A DNA stretch of 14,213 nucleotides from Lachnospiraceae bacterium (GTDB taxonomy: Bacteria; Bacillota_A; Clostridia; Lachnospirales; Lachnospiraceae), in the NCBI GenBank assembly GCA_004556565.1, contig SFGN01000068.1, positions 1-14,213 on the forward strand. Direction: 5' to 3'. Below, one piece after another: positions 8,049-14,084 of the stretch. The notes under the pieces were generated by a model. The model did not search any database. It was not told where the DNA came from and saw nothing but the letters and a program-made list of their open reading frames with translations. The stretch's first letter is position 1. Each line of letters starts with the position of its first letter. The position numbers were made by a program, and so were the translations under genes.

Positions 8049-8396
8049 TTAATATCGATATCCAGTAAGATTATAGAAAAGCTTAATGAATCTGTATCGT
8101 AAGCTTCCCTTAACCAATACCAAACCTTTCTTTCTCAGGATTTTCGTAACTGATACGACAGACAGATAGGCATCATCTTCTGTAACACCGTATCTAATTT
8201 CTACTTTTCCAGCGATATCCGCCAGCGTTCGTTCGCCATCTATTTGTTGACATATATAGAAAAAAGTGTCATTGATGTCAAACTTTATATCCCGCAACAA
8301 ATCATGGAGAATATAACCACCGTCTGATTTAGAAAACTCTATTTGGGAAAATTGTTCTAAGACAATTCTCTTGTTTTTATCGTTTTGAACGCCCAC
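8049..8396 (-). CDS. Stand-alone PqqD/RRE-like peptide-binding protein (second copy)
   Basis: A small cytoplasmic protein of about 115 residues predicted to recognise a precursor leader. The PqqD pattern is clear near the middle: FDINDTFFYICQQIDGERTL followed by a winged-helix-like stretch and KILRKKGLV. The GTG at 8396 is preferred because an AGGA lies 6 nt before it; a farther GTG at 8429 without a ribosome site is the alternative. Either way it overlaps the 3' end of the B12-type radical SAM gene (40 nt with the preferred start), and 17 nt separate its stop from the SPASM gene. The basic, aromatic tail (RYRFIKLFYNLTGYRY) is unusual and could touch membrane or the enzyme. Confidence 0.85.
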   Translation of the reverse strand: MGVQNDKNKRIVLEQFSQIEFSKSDGGYILHDLLRDIKFDINDTFFYICQQIDGERTLADIAGKVEIRYGVTEDDAYLSVVSVTKILRKKGLVLVKGSLRYRFIKLFYNLTGYRY

Positions 8397-9712
8397 GGTT
8401 CTTCCTCGGTCTTTGTATATTCGACCCACGCTTTCATGAACATATTTCGGAGATCTTTTTCACTAAGATTCTTAGTTCGAATAACGGGATCGTAAAAATC
8501 ATAATTATCCCAATTGGTCGTGAGCAACTCGATTCCCCACTTATCTCTATCCTCATAGACAGATGTGCCAGGCAGTGGAGTGAGAATAGCAAACTTGCAA
8601 TTGGTAAAATTGTGTTTGGATAGTCTTCTGATTTTTAGTGCAAAATCTAATGTCCTCTGAAACGTGTCGTGTGTTTCAGTTGGCGTGCCAATAATGAATG
8701 AACACACGACGGTAATTCCTACACGAAGAAACTTGCATACAGCCTTTTCTATCGTATCTGTTGTGATATTTTTCCCTATATCTTTTAGAACCTGGTTATC
8801 TCCAGATTCAGCACCTATCTGCACATGTCTGCATCCAGCAAGCGCCATCTCTTTAACGATTTCATCGGTAACCGTATTCGCTCTTGCTTCAGCTTCCCAG
8901 TGTATATTGAGATTCCTGCGTCGTATTTCTCTGCAGATTTCTATGCAGTGCTGCTTATCAGCAGTAAATGTGTCATCGGCAAGAAAAAAATAATCTACAC
9001 CGCATTCTCTATATAGATATTCTATTTCATCCACTACGCTATTAACGGATCTAGTTCTATATCTTGAACCAGAAACCGCCCCTGCAGAGCAATATATGCA
9101 CCTGTACGGGCATCCACGGCCGCTTAAAATAACTCCCGGACAAATGTATTTGTCCAGTTCATAAAGATCCCAAGCAGGCATACCTATGTCGTCTAAATTT
9201 TGAATATACGCTCTATCCTCCGTACGATGATAAGCATTATCGTCATCTATATAAGCAAGCCCTTTTACTCCTGAATAATCAGTTTCACCTTGAAGAATAA
9301 GTGAACAAAGTTCCTGCAAGGTTCTTTCGCCCTCATAAAAAGAAACAAAGTCCACACAACCTGCTGCGAGAATTTCCTCTGAAATAAAGGTTGCCTGGGG
9401 GCCTCCCATGATAATTTTTATCGATGGATAATGCGCTTTAACGTATTTTGCAATTCGCATACCATTTCCATGATTTGCTACAAAGGAGCTGATTCCTAAT
9501 ATCTTCACATCGTGCTCCTCAATGAAATGCAGGATATCATCAGCGTCTTTTTCTGATGGACCCATGTCAAACAGGAACACTGAGATGTTAATCTTTCTAA
9601 GCGCTGCCGCAAGATACCCAATCCCGGGTGCAGGGTGGGAATACATAAGCTTCTCATGCTTGGTTCCCTTCATTGTAACAGGGCGTGGATTGGTCAATAA
9701 AACATCAAACAT
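8357..9712 (-). CDS. Radical SAM enzyme with B12-binding-type N-terminal domain
   Basis: A probable cobalamin-linked radical SAM enzyme of 451 residues. The N-terminal ~150 residues have the B12-binding-fold pattern (early HPAPGIGYLAAAL, then KILGISSF, KIIMGGPQAT, and DFVSFYEGERTL). The canonical DxHxxG cobalamin motif is absent; the equivalent place reads NHGNG. That is common in this class. The radical SAM core holds C201-PYR-C205-IY-C208 and later QIGAESG. The ATG at 9712 is used because GGAGG lies 8 nt upstream; a TTG at 9727 inside that ribosome site is rejected. It overlaps the preceding RRE gene as TAATG, a sign of stoichiometric coupling. Possible reactions are C-methylation at unactivated carbon or another radical change on the precursor; not decidable from sequence. 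Confidence 0.9.
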   Translation of the reverse strand: MFDVLLTNPRPVTMKGTKHEKLMYSHPAPGIGYLAAALRKINISVFLFDMGPSEKDADDILHFIEEHDVKILGISSFVANHGNGMRIAKYVKAHYPSIKIIMGGPQATFISEEILAAGCVDFVSFYEGERTLQELCSLILQGETDYSGVKGLAYIDDDNAYHRTEDRAYIQNLDDIGMPAWDLYELDKYICPGVILSGRGCPYRCIYCSAGAVSGSRYRTRSVNSVVDEIEYLYRECGVDYFFLADDTFTADKQHCIEICREIRRRNLNIHWEAEARANTVTDEIVKEMALAGCRHVQIGAESGDNQVLKDIGKNITTDTIEKAVCKFLRVGITVVCSFIIGTPTETHDTFQRTLDFALKIRRLSKHNFTNCKFAILTPLPGTSVYEDRDKWGIELLTTNWDNYDFYDPVIRTKNLSEKDLRNMFMKAWVEYTKTEEEPWAFKTIKTRELS

Positions 9713-10095
9713 TACATCGGCCTCCAATTAACAACAAGAAGATTAATTTTTTCACATTGGTTTAGAAAACCAACTACATCTCGACAAACCAATTCTCTCG
9801 GCGCATTAAAACGCAACATAATTGAATCAATAATTTCTGAAATGGTTGTCGTGCCATCACACTTTTCCCATATGCTACTAGCTACCTTATTCAGCGATAA
9901 GCCAAGTCCTTCGTTTGCATCAAGGTCGTTAATAGTTTCAAAGGAAAAACCATTTTGGGAGAAAAAGATTTCTCTCAGTTCTTGATGAATCGCCAAATCC
10001 GACTTCAATATCAGTATTTTTACTGTATTGTTTTCGTTATAAAGCCATGAGTCAACCATCCGTTTTGGTGTTGCGGTTAAAATATCTCTACACAT
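9712..10095 (-). CDS. PqqD/RRE-like protein with N-terminal extension (first copy)
   Basis: A 127-residue protein. Residues ~60-122 form a PqqD-like domain (GLSLNKVASSIWEKCDGTTT, then FNAPRELVCRDVVGFL). The first ~60 residues (LTATPKRMVDSWLY, VKILILKSD, REIFFSQNGFSFETI) are not part of the core fold and could complete the winged helix or bind a partner. Its stop and the next start share one base (TAATG), so it is translated together with the B12-type radical SAM enzyme and is likely its substrate adaptor. Its ribosome site (GAGG) is built into the stop region of the protease gene, 9 nt upstream. Confidence 0.85.
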   Translation of the reverse strand: MCRDILTATPKRMVDSWLYNENNTVKILILKSDLAIHQELREIFFSQNGFSFETINDLDANEGLGLSLNKVASSIWEKCDGTTTISEIIDSIMLRFNAPRELVCRDVVGFLNQCEKINLLVVNWRPM

Positions 10096-10104
10096 ATAAT
10101 TACC

Positions 10105-10779
10105 TCACTGATTCGTCATTATCTTAACAAAAAAATCAAACGCTTTTCGTGTGAACTTATTAATTTTGCTGAATGCATTCCCTAAAACGCTCTTGCTAAG
10201 GTAATATTGTTTTACTCTTGACCAATCTGTTCCTTGAATCGGGAGGAAAGAAAATAGGTTGATGAGTATAGCATCGCAGCAGATGAAAATAATTAGTTTC
10301 ACATATGTAAAATTATTGAGGATGCATCCAATAATTGTACATATTATAGCAATTCCACTAAATAGAACTATTGGGATTAAAGGACCCGCTATGTATATTT
10401 TAGCTCTTTGCCCAGGCTCTAACTTTATTCCTTCTTCTCTGAATGACACACTAAAAGAAAAGAGGTACGGGATAAAGGAAATATAATCTGCCTTAATCCC
10501 GTACTTTTTTGTTGCAATAATCCAATGAGAAGTTTCATGAACAGCAAAAGAGAGCATAACACCTTCGAAGATGCACATGCTTTCTATGAAGGAAATAATG
10601 GGTGTTGCTGTCGTGAATGAAACGATAGAAAATACTCCGATATAAAGTGCTATATACGGCAAGCGGTATCTATGTAAAATCCATAGCACCCATATAAGAA
10701 AGCGCACAGAAGAAATATTCCTTGGTATAGGTTTAATAATTCCTCTTGGCACTATTTTCTTTACGCTTGTATTCAGCAT
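10105..10779 (-). CDS. M50-family membrane metalloprotease (YydH-like)
   Basis: An intramembrane or membrane-embedded zinc protease of 224 residues. The zinc site is H81-E-T-S-H85 within a membrane helix. The family's second motif is present as NLFSFLPIQGTDW (174-186), giving D185 as third ligand. An AGPL motif follows at 131-134. About five to six membrane segments are visible. Similar proteases sit beside radical SAM genes in epipeptide (yyd) loci, where they are thought to release the modified peptide. Here it is the first gene after the precursor, so leader removal is the natural inference. The start is the least certain of the operon: the nearest purine-rich site (AAAGGA) is about 16 nt from this ATG, and an in-frame stop lies just upstream. 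Confidence 0.85.
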   Translation of the reverse strand: MLNTSVKKIVPRGIIKPIPRNISSVRFLIWVLWILHRYRLPYIALYIGVFSIVSFTTATPIISFIESMCIFEGVMLSFAVHETSHWIIATKKYGIKADYISFIPYLFSFSVSFREEGIKLEPGQRAKIYIAGPLIPIVLFSGIAIICTIIGCILNNFTYVKLIIFICCDAILINLFSFLPIQGTDWSRVKQYYLSKSVLGNAFSKINKFTRKAFDFFVKIMTNQ

Positions 10780-10843
10780 AGCAAATACTTTAATATCCTT
10801 TCTGCGTCATAATTTATCCTATTGGAGTATGCCTCCCGCTACA

Positions 10844-11020
10844 TTAGCATTTCTTCGTGTATATACATCCAACGATACCTGCACCGCCTGAAATCAGCGC
10901 CGCTCCGAGAGTAATGATGGCAGTAGCTGCTGCAGAGGGAGCAGAATACGCATCATCGGTTACAAGATCAGCCTTGTGAACCGAAATCTGAGGGCTTTCA
11001 TACTTCACGATCTCTTCCAC
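10844..11020 (-). CDS. RiPP precursor peptide (58 aa)
   Basis: The probable substrate of the cluster. The start is GTG at 11020, seven bases after AAAGGAGG; an ATG farther up would place the ribosome site inside the gene. The leader-like first half holds two YxxP motifs, Y7-E-S-P10 and Y25-S-A-P28, around an acidic DLVTDDAY stretch. KxYxxPxI-type leaders are a recognised site for RRE binding in RiPP systems. The second half (about 29-51) is Ala/Gly/Ile-rich and hydrophobic with a GGAG turn, and the peptide ends in C52-I-Y-T-K-K-C58. There is no signal peptide. A 64-nt gap separates it from the protease gene, and it has its own strong promoter. Cleavage site and modified residues are unknown. 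Confidence 0.8.
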   Translation of the reverse strand: MEEIVKYESPQISVHKADLVTDDAYSAPSAAATAIITLGAALISGGAGIVGCIYTKKC

Positions 11021-11070
11021 CGTATAACCTCCTTTCATCATCAGAAATGGTAACACCGCCCACATGTATA

Positions 11071-11099
11071 ATTATACACTATTCATGCAGTAATTTGAA
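11071..11099 (-). promoter_or_regulatory. Promoter of the RiPP operon with palindromic overlap
   Basis: Reading on the minus strand, TTCAAA (11099-11094) is 17 bp from a perfect TATAAT (11076-11071). The -10 box sits inside a perfect 14-bp palindrome, TGTATAATTATACA (11065-11078), which a repressor could cover. Transcription would start about 45 nt before the GTG of the precursor gene. Confidence 0.7.
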
Positions 11100-11431
11100 T
11101 AACTCACAAAAATATATTTATTAGCTATTCCGAAGGCACGAGCGTGGATTTATAAGAGCACGCATGAAGGATATTATTTTTCCAAGTACATTTTACTTAA
11201 AAGTTCAATAATGTACATAATGCAAATGTATGCAGAAGTTTTGCGAAGTATATTCATAAAAAAGTGCTTTTTTATCGCTAAATGACCACCTAAACGAGAG
11301 GATTACATCAGTTGCCATTGTTTCTTGGTCTGTTTGATTCATTATCAGGAGATGTACCTATGACGAGGCCATCTTCATAGAAATCCTTTACTCTATTCTT
11401 ACGTAAGACATTCACATTTTACGAAAAAGGC
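11100..11431. other. AT-rich intergenic stretch without a firm gene
   Basis: About 330 nt between the divergent promoters. It contains a perfect 7-bp inverted repeat (GTACATT at 11186-11192 and AATGTAC at 11210-11216, 17 nt apart) and a GCGTG...CACGC pair near 11143-11163. On the minus strand, a GTG-initiated frame of 35 codons (11415 down to 11308) reads like a hydrophilic peptide, with FYEDGLVIGTSPDNE and RPRNNGN. It has no ribosome site. It may be a chance frame or a decayed gene. Confidence 0.5.
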
Positions 11432-11460
11432 TTGCATTTGAGTTTTGCATTGAATATAAT
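11432..11460 (+). promoter_or_regulatory. Promoter of the SpoIIM-like gene
   Basis: TTGCAT (11432-11437) and TATAAT (11455-11460) are separated by 17 bp. The -10 is part of the palindrome TATAATATTATA (11455-11466). The predicted start of transcription lies at the ribosome site, giving a very short leader. Confidence 0.75.
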
Positions 11461-11481
11461 ATTATATAGGAGGGATGGTAG

Positions 11482-12063
11482 ATGAATTCAAAGTATCGCT
11501 ATTTCGTACCTCTGGCCTTTTTTGTGCTGCTCTTTTTGATAGTATCAGTTGCAAGCTTTTATTTCTTGCCGGAGGGCATTTTGAAAGAAGTAAATGTAGA
11601 CAAAGACGTTTCAGACAACACATCCTTCTTAATGAATGTATTCTCAGTGCTTACAAGGAATGTAATTGTCGTTTTCTTTTTTTGTATCGGAAATCTAGTT
11701 GCGATAAGAACAAGCCGTTTTACAGTACCCATGGGATATTTTGGTGTAGGATTAATGATTATTGTCAACGGAATAACATTAGGTACGTGGTCGTTTTCCG
11801 CTCGCAATGATGGGCGTCCCAGTAGTGTAATTGATATTTTGATGCATAATTTCGATGTCGTAAATAATGCGGGTTTGGTGGAAATGTTAGGTGCCCTTTT
11901 TGTTGTTATTGCGCTTGGAGGATTGAATTATTTGATTATTGAAAAGGGCAAGTTATTAAAATGCAAGTTTACATCTTTGAACCCTTTTGAATGGTTCTTT
12001 GCCTGCACCGGAATAATGATGATTGTTTTGGGGGCTTTAATTGAAGCTAAGGCGCTGGGTTAA
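11482..12063 (+). CDS. SpoIIM/DUF95-like integral membrane protein
   Basis: A membrane protein of 193 residues with four to five membrane segments and a first helix at about 10-28. The pattern of the SpoIIM (DUF95) family is visible: TRNVIVVFFFCIG (58-70), VNGITLGTW (95-103), GLVEMLGA (131-138) and a last helix ending IVLGALIEA (181-189). Proteins of this family occur in sporulation (SpoIIM) and, as separate small genes, in circular bacteriocin loci, where they help maturation or immunity. It is read from its own promoter, divergent from the RiPP operon, with AGGAGG 8 nt before the ATG. An immunity, export or maturation part is plausible but unproven. The match is moderate. Confidence 0.6.
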   Translation: MNSKYRYFVPLAFFVLLFLIVSVASFYFLPEGILKEVNVDKDVSDNTSFLMNVFSVLTRNVIVVFFFCIGNLVAIRTSRFTVPMGYFGVGLMIIVNGITLGTWSFSARNDGRPSSVIDILMHNFDVVNNAGLVEMLGALFVVIALGGLNYLIIEKGKLLKCKFTSLNPFEWFFACTGIMMIVLGALIEAKALG

Positions 12064-12150
12064 AGCATCTGAACCACAGAGCACATAGCCTCCCCCCATT
12101 AAAACAATTTAGATAAAATGTAGATCGTTTCCCGAAAGGAGATGACCGAC

Positions 12151-12279
12151 ATGGTGACAAATAGTATGGAAAAAGCTCAGGGTTCTTTTCCATACTTATA
12201 TACACTTTTTATTACTTTGGGATTCAAGCGGCTGTTGTTTCCACCGTTTGAAGAATCTGTTTTGTGCAGGAGACGCTAA
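12151..12279 (+). CDS. Possible 42-aa peptide
   Basis: A short frame starts with ATG nine nt after AAAGGAG and ends in TAA at 12279. The product runs from MVTNSMEKAQGSFPYLYTLF to a basic end CRRR. It resembles nothing I know. It sits where the AT-rich cargo gives way to the GC-rich backbone, so it may be the truncated front of a backbone gene whose ribosome site survives. Translation is plausible; function unknown. Confidence 0.35.
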   Translation: MVTNSMEKAQGSFPYLYTLFITLGFKRLLFPPFEESVLCRRR

Positions 12280-12333
12280 CGACGAATCGTCAAATAGCGA
12301 TTTAATCATACCGCGCAGAAATGGAGCAGAACT

Positions 12334-13344
12334 GTGGCACTCACAAACCGAACACTCATCATATTCAAATATCTCTGGGAGACCACGGATGAATCTCATC
12401 CGGTTTCGCTTGCGGATATTTCCGCGTTTTTGAAGCAGCACGAGATTACCGCCGACCCGCGTACGCTCCGCAAAGACATTGAGCAGCTTTCAGAATTCGG
12501 TGTGGATATTGTCAAGGACCGCAGGGTTCAGAATCTCTACCATGTGGCTTCTCGGCATTTTGAAGCGCCGGAGGTCAAGCTGTTAATTGACGCCGTTCAG
12601 TCTGCCCGATTCATTACGCCGCGAAAGAGCAAGGCGCTGGTTAAACGTCTTTCATCCTTCGTTGCTCCCGGCGATACAGCCCTTTTGAACAGGCATCTCT
12701 ACATCGACAGCCGTTCCAAGGCCACCAATGAGAGCATTTATCTGAATGTAGACCGAATTCAGACTGCCATCACGGAGCGGAAGAAAATCTCCTTCTGCTA
12801 TTTCGACTACTCACCTTCCAAAGAGCGGGTTCTGCGGCGCGGCGGACAAGTCTACTCGGTCTCCCCGTTTGCCATGCTCTGGAACAACGATACATACTAT
12901 CTCGTCGGCTTTCACGATCACCGACAGCAGATCTCAAAGTTCCGTGTTGACCGCATCGTGCAGATGGAGATCACGGATGAAATCGCAGTAAAAAAGCCAA
13001 AGACCTTTGACGTATCGGAGTTCTTCACACAGGAATTCTCCATGCTCAACGGTAAAGAATGTACGGTAACGCTGTTGTGTGAAAACATCCTGATGAACAG
13101 CATCATCGACCGCTTCGGGGAGGATGTTCCCGTGCAGACCGTCGATGCAGACCATTTCTGCGCGCAGGTAACGGTCGATCTCAGCAGCAATTTCTACGGC
13201 TGGGTGTTTGCCTCTGCCGGGAAGATGAGAATCACAGCGCCGCAGGAAGCGGTGGAAGGCTTTCACAGAATGCTGGAGAGCTTCAGCGAACGGCAACCAG
13301 CCGATGAAACGCCCAGCATATCCATCGGTCAGGTTAAAAAATGA
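12334..13344 (+). CDS. WYL-domain transcriptional regulator
   Basis: A DNA-binding regulator of 336 residues. The N-terminal winged helix-turn-helix (about 1-65) contains VSLADISAFL and DPRTLRKDIEQL. The WYL domain (about 138-210) has YSVSPFAMLWNNDTYYLVGF followed by FRVDRI, where the usual W-Y-L is YYL. A C-terminal WCX-like segment ends near residue 322. WYL proteins sense nucleic acids or small ligands and often control mobile-element, defence or damage-response genes. The GTG start follows GGAG by 7 nt. It is GC-rich like the relaxase. A strong terminator ends the gene before LexA, so it is its own unit. Confidence 0.88.
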   Translation: MALTNRTLIIFKYLWETTDESHPVSLADISAFLKQHEITADPRTLRKDIEQLSEFGVDIVKDRRVQNLYHVASRHFEAPEVKLLIDAVQSARFITPRKSKALVKRLSSFVAPGDTALLNRHLYIDSRSKATNESIYLNVDRIQTAITERKKISFCYFDYSPSKERVLRRGGQVYSVSPFAMLWNNDTYYLVGFHDHRQQISKFRVDRIVQMEITDEIAVKKPKTFDVSEFFTQEFSMLNGKECTVTLLCENILMNSIIDRFGEDVPVQTVDADHFCAQVTVDLSSNFYGWVFASAGKMRITAPQEAVEGFHRMLESFSERQPADETPSISIGQVKK

Positions 13345-13356
13345 AGATTTTTCCCC

Positions 13357-13389
13357 GAAGGTGTGCATCTGATTGCACACCTTCTTTTT
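13357..13389 (+). terminator. Rho-independent terminator after the WYL gene
   Basis: A perfect 11-bp stem (GAAGGTGTGCA with TGCACACCTTC) with loop TCTGAT is followed by TTTTT. Confidence 0.9.
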
Positions 13390-13395
13390 GCCCCC

Positions 13396-13423
13396 TTGCT
13401 TTTTTCTGCGTCATGTGTATAAT
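13396..13423 (+). promoter_or_regulatory. lexA-like promoter
   Basis: TTGCTT (13396-13401) lies 16 bp from a perfect TATAAT (13418-13423). Transcription should start near 13430, directly in front of the LexA box. Confidence 0.75.
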
Positions 13424-13433
13424 AGAGCTATCA

Positions 13434-13447
13434 GGAACTTTTGTTCC
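13434..13447. promoter_or_regulatory. LexA (SOS) box
   Basis: GGAACTTTTGTTCC is a perfect palindrome with the GAAC-N4-GTTC core of the Firmicutes SOS operator. It sits at the likely start of transcription of the repressor gene, so autorepression and DNA damage induction are expected. Confidence 0.85.
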
Positions 13448-13467
13448 AGATAGGAGATAAGTACAAT

Positions 13468-14070
13468 ATGAGAAGCAAGAGCGAGGAGCTTATGCTCCGC
13501 ATCCGGGAGTACATCGAAAGCTACTTTGAGCGGTATTCCTCTACCCCCACTGTTCGGGAGATCGCCGGAGCCATGAAGATCGCGGTTTCCTCCGCACACA
13601 GATACCTGGTGGCAATGGCGGAAAAGGATATGGTTTTCTACGAAAACGGTACGCTCTCCACTCCGAAGATCCAACGGATGAATCCGGCGGTGAGCCCCGC
13701 CGCCATTGTCGGTTCCATCCCCTGCGGCTCGCCGGAGGAAAAGGAAGCGCAGGTGGAGGAATACCTGCCCCTGTCCGTGTCCTTCTTCGGCAAGGGGGAC
13801 TTCTACGCCCTCCGCGCCTCCGGCAGCTCCATGGAGGATGCACAAATCGGTGATGGCGACCTTGTTATTATCCGGCAACAGCACACCGCCCAGGTCGGAG
13901 AGATCGTCGTTGCCCTCACCGACGAGGACAAGAACACGCTGAAGCGGCTCTTATATGACGATGACCGGCAGAGCTATTACCTCCACCCGGAGAACAAAGA
14001 CATGGAGGATATCTATGTGTCCGGGCTTCGGGTACAGGGCGTAGCTACCCATGTGATCAAAGCCCTTTGA
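13468..14070 (+). CDS. lexA: LexA-like SOS repressor
   Basis: A self-cleaving repressor of 200 residues. The winged helix-turn-helix (about 1-68) includes STPTVREIAGAMKIAVSSAH. The likely self-cleavage bond is C86-G87 (SIPCGSP). The catalytic serine is S121 (SGSSMEDA) and the lysine K159 (TLKR). All parts needed for RecA-triggered cleavage are present. The ATG at 13468 is used because TAGGAG lies upstream and the earlier in-frame start at 13441 falls inside the operator. It is probably the element's own copy, controlling itself and the gene starting at 14085 (and whatever follows). In related elements a Y-family polymerase often comes next; that lies outside this window. Confidence 0.92.
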   Translation: MRSKSEELMLRIREYIESYFERYSSTPTVREIAGAMKIAVSSAHRYLVAMAEKDMVFYENGTLSTPKIQRMNPAVSPAAIVGSIPCGSPEEKEAQVEEYLPLSVSFFGKGDFYALRASGSSMEDAQIGDGDLVIIRQQHTAQVGEIVVALTDEDKNTLKRLLYDDDRQSYYLHPENKDMEDIYVSGLRVQGVATHVIKAL

Positions 14071-14084
14071 CGGAGGTATTGCCC

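Noticed and set aside
10780..10843. Attenuator between precursor and protease genes
   Set aside because: Only a weak GGAG/CTCC stem (5-nt loop) is visible and there is no T run, so I cannot support a terminator.
11475..11810. 111-residue plus-strand frame beginning at ATG 11475
   Set aside because: It overlaps the SpoIIM-like frame; its ATG is only one base from AGGAGG and the product lacks the membrane pattern seen in the 11482 frame.
1789..12085. GAGCACA at both cargo edges (about 1789 and 12079) as target-site repeats
   Set aside because: Only seven bases match and the flanks diverge; such a short match is expected by chance over this distance.
13541..13843. Minus-strand frame opposite lexA, rich in Pro and Arg
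   Set aside because: An antisense shadow of a GC-rich gene without start signals.
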